64,000 bases of DNA from Ruminiclostridium hungatei (GCF_002051585.1 NZ_MZGX01000005.1:154663-218662); one strand, 5' to 3'. Counted from the stretch's first letter, positions 25,269 to 34,118 are shown. Program-made: numbers and translations. The notes: generated from the sequence alone by a model not told the origin.

Positions 25269-26432
25269 ATGTACAATTTTTCAGAAGATCAGATAGCTGT
25301 AAGAAAAATGGTAAAGGAATTTGCAGAAAAATATGTAAGGCCCCAGGTGAAAATCAGGGACAAGCAGGCACAATATCCCGGGGAAATAACAGGTATTCTG
25401 GCCGAACACGGCTATAAGGGCGCAAACATACCCGAGCAGTATGGCGGAGCCGGCCTTGACCCTGTGTCGTCTGTCCTTCTGGTAAATGGCATAAGTAGGG
25501 TGGACTCGTCTCTGGGACATATTCTGGAAGTTAACAATTACGGTTTTTGCGAGCCCATACTCACATTTGGGACGGAGGAACAGAAAGAAAAATATCTGCC
25601 GGAATTCACCACGGGAAAAAGCGTAGGCGGTTTCGCATACACTGAGGCAGGAGGAAGCGATCCATCAAATGTAAACCTCACTGCCCGGGAAAAAGACGGT
25701 GGGTATGTCTTAAACGGCAGCAAGATTATGGTTACAAATGCCCGCTACTCCGACAGCATGCTTGTGGTGGGACGGACGGCAAAGACGGAAAATCTGTTCT
25801 ATGGACTTACCTTCTTTATTGTGGATATGGACAAAGCAGGAATAACAGTGGGAAAGACAGAGGATACAATGGGACAGCGCTCTATAGAAATGTGCGAGGT
25901 CAGCTTCGAAAATTGCATTGTTGAAAAGGACAGGGTTCTGGGCAATGTGAATGAAGGCTTCAAGGTGTTGATGACACTTATGAACAAAATGAGGATATCC
26001 GTGTCGGCCATGGCGCTGGGAATAGCGGAAGCGGCTCTGGAAGAGGCCATGAAGTTTGCAAATGTGCCTTACCGTGACGGAAAGCCGCTGTACGAGATAC
26101 CCTCGGTTAAAAACTATATTTCCGAAATGGTATCCCACATCAATATTATGAAGCTGCTGGTATACAGTGCTGCGGAATCAATCAAAGAGGATAATCCGGA
26201 AACAAGAATGAAATCCTTAAATACAAAACTGACGGTTTGCGAATATGCAAAGGACATCTGCGACAAGGCCCTGCAAATACACGGAGGCTGCGGGTTTATT
26301 TCCGATTATGACATAGAAAGGCTTTACAGGGATGTGAGGGCCACCACTATCTTCGGATTGACCAGTGAAAGAGCCAAGTCTTCAATAGCAGATATGTTTA
26401 TAAAAAGATATTTGGAAAATGGTGATATATGA
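25269..26432 (+). CDS. Acyl-CoA dehydrogenase family flavoprotein lacking the usual catalytic Glu
   Basis: A 387-residue ACAD. It starts at MYNFSEDQIAVRKMVKEFAEKYV behind AGGAGG at 25259 (an upstream GTG in frame lacks a site). FAYTEAGGSDPSN, the MVTNARYSD strand, AMALGIAEAAL and QIHGGCGFISDYDIERLYRD are standard. The segment that holds the catalytic base in medium-chain enzymes (YEGT) reads TTIFGLTSE, so the Glu is Gly; the alternative position used by isovaleryl-CoA enzymes (before the Arg of the KMRIS segment) is Met. FAD binding seems intact. It would pass electrons to the ETF encoded at 29334-31338. The missing base suggests unusual chemistry or substrate. Confidence 0.88.
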   Translation: MYNFSEDQIAVRKMVKEFAEKYVRPQVKIRDKQAQYPGEITGILAEHGYKGANIPEQYGGAGLDPVSSVLLVNGISRVDSSLGHILEVNNYGFCEPILTFGTEEQKEKYLPEFTTGKSVGGFAYTEAGGSDPSNVNLTAREKDGGYVLNGSKIMVTNARYSDSMLVVGRTAKTENLFYGLTFFIVDMDKAGITVGKTEDTMGQRSIEMCEVSFENCIVEKDRVLGNVNEGFKVLMTLMNKMRISVSAMALGIAEAALEEAMKFANVPYRDGKPLYEIPSVKNYISEMVSHINIMKLLVYSAAESIKEDNPETRMKSLNTKLTVCEYAKDICDKALQIHGGCGFISDYDIERLYRDVRATTIFGLTSERAKSSIADMFIKRYLENGDI

Positions 26433-28150
26433 TGTTTGAGGTTAATGGCGGAAGGCTTGCAGCAATCGCCTTGAAGAAGCTGGGTATAAACAGAATATTC
26501 GGGCTGATTGGCTATCAGGCCACATATCTTTTTGATGGCTTTGATGAAGAGGGCATAGAGATATTTGACGTGCGGCATGAACAGGCTGCAGTACATATGG
26601 CTGACGGAGCCGCACAGGTCACCGGAGCTGTGGCGGTAGCGGTGACTATCGGAGGTCCCGGCTTTACCAACGCAATATCTGCGGTTTTAAAGGCACAGAC
26701 CGCAAACAGTCCCCTGGTGGTAATTACGGGAGCGGCCGAGCCCTTTAAAAGAGATATTGGTGCAATGCAGGAAATAGACCACTGGAATATGGTAAAGGAT
26801 TATGTAAAATGGTCGGTTGAGGTTCCAACTGCACAGAGGATTCCGGAATATATATACAAAGCTGTCCAAAGGGCGGTCAATGGTAAGCCGGGAGTTGTGG
26901 TACTGGCCATGCCTGTAAATATTCTCAGTGAGAAAGTGCTTCTGGAAAACATTGATTGGCCCGGCGATGAAATTACCAAAAGGAAGGTAATCCACCCGGA
27001 GGTTGCTGATGTCAAAAGAATGCTGGACCTGCTGAGTTCTTCAAAAAAACCAATAATAATTGCAGGCAGCGGAATGCTGTATTCCCATGCCGAAGAGGAA
27101 TTGAGGGCTTTTGTTGAAAAGTCGGGAATTCCGGTTTATACCATAAATGCCGGAAGGGGAAGCGTACCTGACGGACACGAGCTTGCCTTCGGACTTGGAA
27201 GGCCCTTGGAGGGCGGACCACAGCTATATGGCTTCAAGAATGCCGATACGGTGATAATTATGGGCCTCAAGCTGAACTTTACAATCGGCTATGGAAAGCC
27301 TCCCATATTTGACGCAAGACAGAATTTTGTCCAGATAGATATTGACCCTGAAGAACTGGGCAGAAGCGGAAGAAAGATAGATGTGGGGATAGTCGGAGAC
27401 CTGGAGGAGACTTTAAAGCTGTTGTTGGAGGAAGTGCCCAACTTCAGCCTGCCTTCGTTTGATCAGTGGAAAGAGGAATTGAGAGCCAGGGAAGCGGAAT
27501 ATTGGCAGGAGTTTAATAAAACCTACCTGGGGTATTCGGGTGCTAAGGTAAATCCTGTGGAACTTATAAACTTAATACAGAGCGAATTACCTCCTGACTT
27601 TATCAGTGTCGTTGACGGATCAAATGCACTGTTCTGGGGGCTTTTGCTGTTAAAATGCACCGGAGCGGGGCATCAGCTAATAGGTCCCAGCGGGATATTG
27701 GGCCCCATGGGCACAGGCTTGCCGCTGGCACTTGGAGCGAAGGCTGCCCAGCCGGACAAGACTGTATTGCTGTATACCGGCGACGGTTCACTGGGCTTCA
27801 ACCTGGCAGAACTGGATACTGCAATAAGGCTGGGCATAAAAATAATAATAGTGGTTCACAATGACGGAGCATGGGGTCTGCCCAAGGATACACAAAACAG
27901 ACTTTTCAAGAAAAGGAATTATGCCGTAGACCTTGGAATAACGAGATATGACAGGATTGTTGAGGCACTTGGAGGCCAGGGAGAACTTGTAACCAGCAGG
28001 GAAGAAATTCTTCCTGCCATGAGGAGAGCTTTGGAAGCTGAAAAACTGGCGTGTATAAATGTAATTATCGAGGAAAGCATTATGAGTCCCGGCACGAGGC
28101 TGTTGTCCCTGATAGAAACGGATAACAGCGGGAAGGCTGATAAGGGATAA
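26429..28150 (+). CDS. Thiamine-diphosphate-dependent enzyme, acetolactate synthase-like
   Basis: A 573-residue three-domain ThDP enzyme. The N-terminal Pyr domain carries the activating Glu in VRHEQAAVHMADG. The middle domain has the GSGMLYSHAEEEL and GRGSVPDGHELAFGLG segments. The C-terminal PP domain contains YTGDGSLGFNLAELDTA through HND, the Mg/ThDP motif. The closest recognisable relatives are acetolactate synthase, oxalyl-CoA decarboxylase and benzoylformate or phenylpyruvate decarboxylase-type enzymes. In this operon a decarboxylation or carboligation of dihydro-hydroxyphenylpyruvate is attractive, but a real acetolactate synthase cannot be excluded. ATG overlaps the previous stop (ATGATG). 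Confidence 0.85.
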   Translation: MMFEVNGGRLAAIALKKLGINRIFGLIGYQATYLFDGFDEEGIEIFDVRHEQAAVHMADGAAQVTGAVAVAVTIGGPGFTNAISAVLKAQTANSPLVVITGAAEPFKRDIGAMQEIDHWNMVKDYVKWSVEVPTAQRIPEYIYKAVQRAVNGKPGVVVLAMPVNILSEKVLLENIDWPGDEITKRKVIHPEVADVKRMLDLLSSSKKPIIIAGSGMLYSHAEEELRAFVEKSGIPVYTINAGRGSVPDGHELAFGLGRPLEGGPQLYGFKNADTVIIMGLKLNFTIGYGKPPIFDARQNFVQIDIDPEELGRSGRKIDVGIVGDLEETLKLLLEEVPNFSLPSFDQWKEELRAREAEYWQEFNKTYLGYSGAKVNPVELINLIQSELPPDFISVVDGSNALFWGLLLLKCTGAGHQLIGPSGILGPMGTGLPLALGAKAAQPDKTVLLYTGDGSLGFNLAELDTAIRLGIKIIIVVHNDGAWGLPKDTQNRLFKKRNYAVDLGITRYDRIVEALGGQGELVTSREEILPAMRRALEAEKLACINVIIEESIMSPGTRLLSLIETDNSGKADKG

Positions 28151-28179
28151 GTTTGCTACAGGAAGGGGGACGGATATTC

Positions 28180-29250
28180 ATGGGAAAAAACTTGAAGGCA
28201 CTGAGGCAGGAGATAGACGATATCAACTTATCAATATTGGATTTAATTAATAAAAGGACCTTGCTTCTTCAGCAAATAGGAAAACTGAAAGATGAATATT
28301 CAATGGAATACTTTGATACCGAGAGGGAGGCAAAGATGCTGGAGAATATATTCAATCACAACCGGGGGCCGTTATATAATGAGCTTGTAAAGGACATATT
28401 CAATTCCATATTTTCCTCGTCACTTAAATATATGGGGATTACCCGAGAAAAAAAGCTGCTTGTAAGCTCAAAATCACAGGAGAAGTTCAAGACCATCAGA
28501 GAGATCTTTGATTTGCCGGATGACTCCCCGATAATAGTAGCGGGGCCTTGCGCCGTGGAAAACATAGAGTATCTGGAAAAAATCGCCCGCTTCCTGAGAG
28601 ACAAAAATATCAGATTCATACGGGCAGGTGCCTATAAGCCAAGGACCTCCCCCTATGACTTCCAGGGAATGAGGGAAGACGGTTTAAAAATACTTCACGA
28701 TGTGGCCAAGGAATATCAGCTTTACACAATAACAGAAGTGGTGGACACAAGGGATGTGGAACTGGTATCCAAGTATGTGGATGTTCTGCAGATAGGCGCA
28801 AGAAACATGCAGAATTTCGAGCTGCTGAAGGAGGCGGGCAGGAGCACACGGCCTGTACTGCTTAAAAGAGGAATCAGTGCGACAATACAGGAGCTGATGT
28901 GTGCTGCCGAGTATGTGGTTGTAAACGGAAACAGGAATGTCATATTGTGTGAGCGCGGAATCAGGACCTTTGAAACGAAGACCAGAAATACCCTTGATAT
29001 ATCTGCTGTCCCAATCATAAAAAAGGAGACCGGCTTGCCGATTATCGTTGATCTGAGCCACTCCCTGGGAAGAAAGGATATAATAAAAAGTATTGCATGT
29101 GCCGTACTGGCTGCAGAGGCTGATGGAATAATGGTTGAAGTGCACCCGTATCCGGAGCTTGCCCTTTCAGACAGTAAACAGCAGTTGAATCTGGAGGAAT
29201 TTGACGATCTGCTGAGTTCCATCAATAGAAATGTCAATGTCCTGAAATAA
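28180..29250 (+). CDS. aroA (Bacillus-type): Chorismate mutase - DAHP synthase fusion
   Basis: A 356-residue bifunctional protein of the Bacillus subtilis AroA(G) type. Residues 1-90 are an AroQ chorismate mutase: LRQEIDDINLSILDLINKR, GKLKDEY and DTEREAKMLENI carry the expected Arg, Lys and Glu ligands. Residues 100-356 are a KDO8PS-like DAHP synthase: IIVAGPCAVE, GAYKPRTSPYDFQG, LLKRG and IVDLSHSLGRKD. It commits carbon to the shikimate pathway and turns chorismate into prephenate. Inside this operon it probably secures prephenate for the BacA-like and U32 proteins. In Bacillus the mutase domain senses chorismate and prephenate, so feedback control is possible. ATG 28180 follows GGAAGGGGG; an in-frame TTG at 28153 precedes that site. 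Confidence 0.95.
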   Translation: MGKNLKALRQEIDDINLSILDLINKRTLLLQQIGKLKDEYSMEYFDTEREAKMLENIFNHNRGPLYNELVKDIFNSIFSSSLKYMGITREKKLLVSSKSQEKFKTIREIFDLPDDSPIIVAGPCAVENIEYLEKIARFLRDKNIRFIRAGAYKPRTSPYDFQGMREDGLKILHDVAKEYQLYTITEVVDTRDVELVSKYVDVLQIGARNMQNFELLKEAGRSTRPVLLKRGISATIQELMCAAEYVVVNGNRNVILCERGIRTFETKTRNTLDISAVPIIKKETGLPIIVDLSHSLGRKDIIKSIACAVLAAEADGIMVEVHPYPELALSDSKQQLNLEEFDDLLSSINRNVNVLK

Positions 29251-29333
29251 TTAATCGGTTTTCAGCCGGTGGTAATTGACTTGGGCATTTTGCCCTGTGA
29301 TGCCCGGGTATGCGGAAAGGAAGTTGAGTATTA

Positions 29334-30113
29334 TTGAGAACGATTGTCTGCATTAAGCAGGTTCCTGAAACAAATGAAGTTAAAATAGACAGTGAAAATA
29401 ATTCTCTTATCCGTGAAAAAAGCAATATGGCAATAAATCCTGTAGATATGTACGCCCTTGAAGAGGCCATACAGCTCAGCCGGGTTTCCGGCGGGAGCTC
29501 CACTGCAATGAGTATGGGCATACCGGAGGTTTCCGAACTGCTTAGAAATGCAATAGGACTGGGAATTGATGAAGCGGTTCTGTTGAGCGATATAGCCTTT
29601 GCAGGTGCCGATACTCTTGCCACGGCCTATGCACTGTCAATGGGAATAAAAAAGCTGGGAGACTACGACCTGATAATATGCGGCAGGAATTCCGCCGATG
29701 GAGATACGGGACAGGTGGGGCCCAGCCTGGCTGAAAAGCTTGGGATACCGCATATTACATGTGTAAACAGGATAATTGAGACGGAATCGGATTACATAAG
29801 ATGCAGCCGGCTTTCAGAAAACGGCTATGAAATAGTTGAAATGTCTCTGCCCGGATTAATTACGGTTGTCAAGGGAATAAATGAGCCGCGGCTGCCGTCA
29901 CTGGCAAGAATGATGAAAGCAAGAAAAGCTGATATTCCCATACTTACAGCCAGGGATATCGACGCTGACATAAAGCTTTGCGGGTTCACCGGCTCACCTA
30001 CAAAAGTTGTAAGCACTCATATACCCTTAAAGGAGACCAACATTGAAATGTTCACCGGCAGTGAGGAGGAACAGGCACAATTGCTCATTGAGAGGTTAAA
30101 TCGCCTGTTGTAA
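29334..30113 (+). CDS. etfB: Electron transfer flavoprotein beta subunit
   Basis: A 259-residue EtfB starting with a TTG codon behind AAAGGAAG. VCIKQVPETNEVKID and NPVDMYALEEAIQL open the protein; ADTLATAYALSM and CGRNSADGDTGQVGP are the nucleotide-binding loops. LPSLARMMKARKADI near residue 195 is the conserved recognition segment. It binds AMP or FAD together with EtfA and takes electrons from acyl-CoA dehydrogenases. With the Fe-S-containing EtfA next door, an electron-bifurcating ETF like the CarDE pair is possible. Partner in this operon: the ACAD at 25269. Confidence 0.93.
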   Translation: MRTIVCIKQVPETNEVKIDSENNSLIREKSNMAINPVDMYALEEAIQLSRVSGGSSTAMSMGIPEVSELLRNAIGLGIDEAVLLSDIAFAGADTLATAYALSMGIKKLGDYDLIICGRNSADGDTGQVGPSLAEKLGIPHITCVNRIIETESDYIRCSRLSENGYEIVEMSLPGLITVVKGINEPRLPSLARMMKARKADIPILTARDIDADIKLCGFTGSPTKVVSTHIPLKETNIEMFTGSEEEQAQLLIERLNRLL

Positions 30114-30138
30114 AAATATTTTATTTTCTGAGGACCAT

Positions 30139-31338
30139 ATGGCTAGAATATCTATATCAAATGAAAAATGTATAAGGTGTAAAGTGTGCATAGCCGCCTG
30201 CGCCTACAATATGATAGCTTTCAGCAATCAGGAGCTTGGCATAAATGACGGGTGCACCTTCTGCGGAAGCTGTATATCGGCCTGCAAATATGGCGCCATC
30301 ACTATCACAGGGGAGGAAGGCCGCAGGCAGACTGAAAACGTGGCACGGTACAGCGGCGTCCTGGTATTTGGAGAATACACTGACGGCAAATTTTCGGGTG
30401 CGGTTCAGGAGATACTGGGAGAGGCCCGGAAAATCGCGGACAAGCTGGGCGTTCAGGTTTCAGCCGCCGTGCTTGGAAACCGTATGACAGACCCCGCAGG
30501 AGAACTTATAGCCGGGGGTGCCGACAAGGTATACCTGGTGGACCATCCCTTGCTGGAAAAATTCAATGACGATGTGTATACGGATGTCATAACTCAAATT
30601 GTAAATACCTACATGCCCGAAATATTTATTATTGCTTCCACCATTCACGGCAGTTCACTTGCTGCCAGGGTGGCATCCAGGTTGGGTACGGGGCTTACTG
30701 CTGATTGCACCGGGCTGGAGGTTGACATGGAGAGAAGGCTTCTCAGACAGACCCGGCCTACCTTCGGAGGTAACTTGATGGCGACCATCATTTGTCCCGG
30801 GGCACGGCCGCAGATGTGCACGGTGAAGCCCAGGGTAATGCAGAAGCTGCCCCCGGACTATTCCAGGGCGGGAGAGATAATCATACCCCGGGTTGATATT
30901 AAGGAGAGTTCCCGGCTAAGGATTATTGAAAGAATAGTCAGCGGCGGGATGGACTATAATTTAGAGGAAGCAGAAATAATAGTTTCGGTTGGAAGAGGGC
31001 TTCAGAACCCCAACAACCTTAACATGATAAGAGAATTTGCCAATGTGCTGGGAGCGTCAATAGGAGCCTCAAGAGCACTGGTGGACATGGGCTGGCTGGA
31101 GTACAGCCATCAGGTGGGACAGACCGGCAAGACCGTAAGGCCCAGGATATATTTTGCCTGTGGGATTTCCGGAGCCATACAGCACCTGGCAGGTATGCTT
31201 TCCTCGGAATTCATAGTTGCAATCAACAAGGACCCGGACGCTCCCATATTTAAAGCGGCCAATGTTGGGATCGTAGGGGATCTGACCAGTATCATACCCA
31301 CGCTTACAACAGAATTAAAGAGGCTGTTGAAAAAATAA
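30139..31338 (+). CDS. etfA: Electron transfer flavoprotein alpha subunit with N-terminal ferredoxin domain
   Basis: A 399-residue EtfA. Residues 1-60 carry two C-x2-C-x2-C-x3-C [4Fe-4S] motifs ([11 protein letters not shown] and [11 protein letters not shown]). The rest is Etf[74 protein letters not shown] and [11 protein letters not shown], the FAD-binding C-terminal domain. This ferredoxin-EtfA architecture is known from the caffeyl-CoA reductase (CarE) and lactate dehydrogenase (LctC) ETFs of anaerobes. It is the last gene of the operon. No strong terminator follows; only a weak stem is seen at about 31341-31361. Confidence 0.93.
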   Translation: MARISISNEKCIRCKVCIAACAYNMIAFSNQELGINDGCTFCGSCISACKYGAITITGEEGRRQTENVARYSGVLVFGEYTDGKFSGAVQEILGEARKIADKLGVQVSAAVLGNRMTDPAGELIAGGADKVYLVDHPLLEKFNDDVYTDVITQIVNTYMPEIFIIASTIHGSSLAARVASRLGTGLTADCTGLEVDMERRLLRQTRPTFGGNLMATIICPGARPQMCTVKPRVMQKLPPDYSRAGEIIIPRVDIKESSRLRIIERIVSGGMDYNLEEAEIIVSVGRGLQNPNNLNMIREFANVLGASIGASRALVDMGWLEYSHQVGQTGKTVRPRIYFACGISGAIQHLAGMLSSEFIVAINKDPDAPIFKAANVGIVGDLTSIIPTLTTELKRLLKK

Positions 31339-31428
31339 CCGGAAGTCACTATGGCTTCCTTGTATCATTTAACAGCCCCCACAAAATTTTTATTTTTTAA
31401 CCCTTCTCTATGTATCAGCCCGGATTTC

Positions 31429-32319
31429 TTACAGGGAAATCTGCTTCAGGCCGTATGCATCAAGCTCTTTTTTCAGCAATTCCAGATTGTTCAGGCTGAT
31501 ATCCACAAGCGGTAGACGGCAACTGCCCACATTCATTCCCAGAAGGTTCATGGCAGCCTTGATGGGTATGGGATTCACTTCGGTAAACAGGGCTTTTATC
31601 AGGTTCAGCGTCCCAAGCTGAAGCTTTCTTGCACCTGCCGTATCTCCTGAAAGGAATTTTTCAACCATATCATGAGTATCCTTTGGTATGATATTTGCCA
31701 TGGTTGATATAACACCCCTGCCACCAAGAGAAAGAACAGGCAGTATGATGTTGTCGTCGCCGGAATATATGGTAAAATCGTCACCGCAGAGATTTACAAG
31801 GTCTCCTACCTGAAGAAGATTGCATTCCTTTAGTCCGGCAATATTGTCTATCTCAGATAAGGCTTTTACAGTTTCGGGATTCATGTTCAGATTTGTTCTT
31901 ACCGGTATATTGTAAAGGATTACAGGTATCTTGACACTGGCGGCTATCAGCCTGAAATGTTCATAAAGTCCCTTTTGTGTCGTTTTATTGTAGTAGGGGG
32001 TAACAGAGAGAATGGCGTCGGCACCACTTGCCTCAGCAGCCTTGGACAGTTCTGCCGCATGCCGTGTGTCGTTGCTTCCTGCACCGGCTATAACCGGAAT
32101 TCGTTTATTTACCTTATCCGCTGCAAATTTTATAACAGAAATATGTTCCTTGTCGGGAAGGGTTGAAGCTTCTCCTGTGGTGCCGCACACTACCACAGCA
32201 TCAGACCCCCCGTTAATCTGAAAGTTCAAAAGAGCTTCCAACTTGCCGAAATCAATACCGCCGGAGGTAAATGGAGTCACAACAGCAGCGGCAGAACCTG
32301 TAAACACCGGATTTTTCAT
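31429..32319 (-). CDS. dapA: 4-hydroxy-tetrahydrodipicolinate synthase (DapA)
   Basis: A 296-residue class I aldolase. GSAAAVVTPF opens it, VVCGTTGEASTL holds the conserved Thr pair, VTPYYNKTTQKGLYEHF supplies the catalytic Tyr, ILYNIPVRTN and the Schiff-base Lys in GLKECNL follow. It condenses pyruvate with aspartate semialdehyde in lysine and diaminopimelate synthesis. The start at 32319 follows GAGGTGA; a longer frame to 32361 lacks a site. It is convergent with the etfA operon and divergent from the QueG-like gene, so it is a separate housekeeping unit. A related aldolase of the NAL group is a lesser possibility. Confidence 0.93.
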   Translation of the reverse strand: MKNPVFTGSAAAVVTPFTSGGIDFGKLEALLNFQINGGSDAVVVCGTTGEASTLPDKEHISVIKFAADKVNKRIPVIAGAGSNDTRHAAELSKAAEASGADAILSVTPYYNKTTQKGLYEHFRLIAASVKIPVILYNIPVRTNLNMNPETVKALSEIDNIAGLKECNLLQVGDLVNLCGDDFTIYSGDDNIILPVLSLGGRGVISTMANIIPKDTHDMVEKFLSGDTAGARKLQLGTLNLIKALFTEVNPIPIKAAMNLLGMNVGSCRLPLVDISLNNLELLKKELDAYGLKQISL

Positions 32320-32359
32320 ATAAGTCACCTCGCAAATGTAAAATAAAACCAGTAAAACC

Positions 32360-32388
32360 ATTATAATACATAGGACCGTGAAAGTAAA
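32360..32388 (-). promoter_or_regulatory. Promoter of dapA
   Basis: On the minus strand TTTACT, a 17-base spacer and a perfect TATAAT lie about 40 bases upstream of the dapA start. Good match to the vegetative consensus. Confidence 0.6.
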
Positions 32389-32485
32389 TTGACTTATTGT
32401 GCCCAGGGGCTTCAGGATTTGCCAAAAAGCAGCCGGACAGCCGGGGTTTCATACTGAAACCGGGCCCTGTTACTGCATATGATTA

Positions 32486-32515
32486 TTTACACAAACTGCG
32501 GAAGTCCTGTATAAT
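32486..32515 (+). promoter_or_regulatory. Promoter of the QueG-like gene
   Basis: TTTACA at 32486-32491, 18-base spacer, perfect TATAAT at 32510-32515. It lies about 85 bases before the chosen start at 32600. Confidence 0.55.
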
Positions 32516-32599
32516 AATAATACATATTTAATTTACATATTATAGTATTATAGTAACAAGAGTTCTATGGCAATAATAAGAACAAAGAGGAATTTCAAT

Positions 32600-33304
32600 A
32601 TGACATTGAGCGAGGAATTAAGGTCCGGGCTTTCAGACAGAGGGGCCTGTGTTGTTGGATATGCCGACTTGTCAGGTGTCCCTGAAGAAAGCAGATGGGG
32701 CTACGGGTATGGAATAATAATTGCTGTCGAATTAACACCCTGCATTATTTCAGGAATTGAAAACGGCCCTACACCGGAATATTATGACGAGTATTTAAGA
32801 GTTAACACCCTGCTGAACAGTCTCGGAGAATATGCGGAGGGACTGCTTAAGAACAAGGGGTTTGAGGCTCTGGCATTAACTCAGAAGGTTGTTGAGATTC
32901 ATCCGGAAACAAAGAGCACCCGCCTGCCTCATAAAACTGTTGCTACAAGAGCAGGAATAGGCTGGATTGGAAAAAATGCCATGCTGATAACCCGGGAAAG
33001 AGGCTCGGCAATCCGTTTGACAAGTGTACTTACAAATTGTCCGCTGGAAGCCGGCATTCCCATCAATGGTTCCAGGTGCGGCAGTTGTACCGTTTGCAGG
33101 GATTCCTGCCCGGGGGGTGCCATCACAGGCCGGGAATGGAACGTGGAAATGGAAAGAGCTGAATTGTACGATGCATTTAAATGCCGCAAGACTGCCCGGG
33201 AGAGGAGCCGAAGGATAGGTGTGGATGAGAGCCTTTGCGGACTTTGTATTTTGAAATGTCCATGGACTCAGCGGCATTTGGAAAAACTGCAGCACAAGAC
33301 CTGA
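32600..33304 (+). CDS. QueG-like 4Fe-4S double cluster protein
   Basis: A 234-residue protein related to epoxyqueuosine reductase QueG. RLPHKTVATRAGIGWIGKNAMLIT is the DUF1730-type signature, followed by two cluster motifs: CGSCTVCRDSCP and CGLCILKCPW. It is shorter than QueG (about 300-380 residues) and has no C-terminal HEAT-like part, so it may be a QueG paralogue with another substrate; such short forms are frequent in clostridia. ATG 32600 follows AAAGAGGAA; the upstream ATG at 32567 is possible. The two halves of the Cys sets look complete. Confidence 0.8.
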   Translation: MTLSEELRSGLSDRGACVVGYADLSGVPEESRWGYGYGIIIAVELTPCIISGIENGPTPEYYDEYLRVNTLLNSLGEYAEGLLKNKGFEALALTQKVVEIHPETKSTRLPHKTVATRAGIGWIGKNAMLITRERGSAIRLTSVLTNCPLEAGIPINGSRCGSCTVCRDSCPGGAITGREWNVEMERAELYDAFKCRKTARERSRRIGVDESLCGLCILKCPWTQRHLEKLQHKT

Positions 33305-33722
33305 CAAGTACTCTTTGTACCTATAAAATAATTTTGCCTGTTCAGCCTGATTCTTCAACTTATGCCCATCATCATGCCGGAGAGTAGATACAAAATCTCC
33401 CAACAAAAGACCTGAATCTATACGGAAGCCAAGCGGACAGACAATGCATCCCATTGATTGTTTCATTGCTTTTGTATAGGATTGGTCGGAGTTGGAGGAT
33501 TTTTTTATTTCTTATTTTACACATAACTGATTTTAACTGGCAATACCGTAAAAGACTCCATGTTTTTCATAAAAACCTGAAAGGTTTCGCTTTATTTAAT
33601 AATAATAAAATATTAAGTTAACAAAATTTTTTAGAATCCACCATAGTAAACCCAATATATGGTAAAAATATACTAAATATTACAAATAATACATAAATAA
33701 ATGAGAAATGGGAGGTATTCCA
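33305..33722. other. Intergenic region, no gene seen
   Basis: About 400 bases, AT-rich in the second half. I see no coding frame, no clear promoter and no strong hairpin. The last bases (33711-33716, GGAGGT) are the ribosome binding site of the broken regulator that follows. Confidence 0.5.
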
Positions 33723-33924
33723 GTGATTACCTATAAATTAAAAAAAAATACGCAGAGATAAAGGTTTAACACAGAAACAACTGGCACAAATTTCAGGAGT
33801 AAGCAAAAGCATGATATGTGCAATTGAAAATGCACAAAAACATCCTACAGTTCCGGTAATCTACTATTTGGCCCGAGCTTTGAAGGTTGAAGTAACACAG
33901 TTATTCGAGTATTCAGCAAGGTGA
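33723..33924 (+). pseudogene. Frameshifted XRE-family HTH regulator (A-tract)
   Basis: A GTG codon with a GGAGGT site opens the frame ITYKLKK, which then meets a run of nine A bases and stops at TAA 12 codons in. Skipping one A restores a 66-residue XRE-type helix-turn-helix: RRDKGLTQKQLAQISGVS, then KSMICAIENAQ, HPTVPVIYYLARAL and VTQLF, ending at TGA 33922-33924 and followed at once by a terminator. The rest of the frame is intact. So this is either a recent pseudogene, a sequencing error in the homopolymer, or a gene expressed by transcriptional or ribosomal slippage on the A-tract. Downstream in-frame starts would cut into the HTH. Confidence 0.75.
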
Positions 33925-33941
33925 TAAACCTTGCTTTTTTT
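33915..33941 (+). terminator. Terminator of the HTH gene
   Basis: AGCAAGGT and ACCTTGCT form an 8-base-pair stem with a 5-base loop, followed by seven T. It overlaps the stop codon of the HTH frame. Confidence 0.8.
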
Positions 33942-34038
33942 GATGCCCGTACATATGAAGTCAATTACCCCGAATAAATCGCATAGTATTATATTCATGG
34001 GCTTTCTTTAACAATGGACTAAAGCCGTAAGACTGATT

Positions 34039-34074
34039 AAAACCCCGGTGTCACAACAGTACACCGGGGTTTTT
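34039..34074. terminator. Terminator downstream of the CE6-type dockerin gene
   Basis: AAAACCCCGGTGT pairs perfectly with ACACCGGGGTTTT around a 9-base loop. A and T runs on both sides make it work in either direction; it sits just after the stop of the minus-strand esterase gene. Confidence 0.85.
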
Positions 34075-34118
34075 CAGCAGCATTTGAGTGCTCAAGTGGT
34101 CTGTAACATCTGAAACCA

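Noticed and set aside
31341..31361. Terminator after etfA
   Set aside because: The stem is only about five base pairs (GGAAG/CTTCC) and no T run follows directly; too weak to list as a feature.
32012..32221. Plus-strand frames inside dapA
   Set aside because: They are antisense to a complete, well-conserved dapA gene and have no ribosome site.
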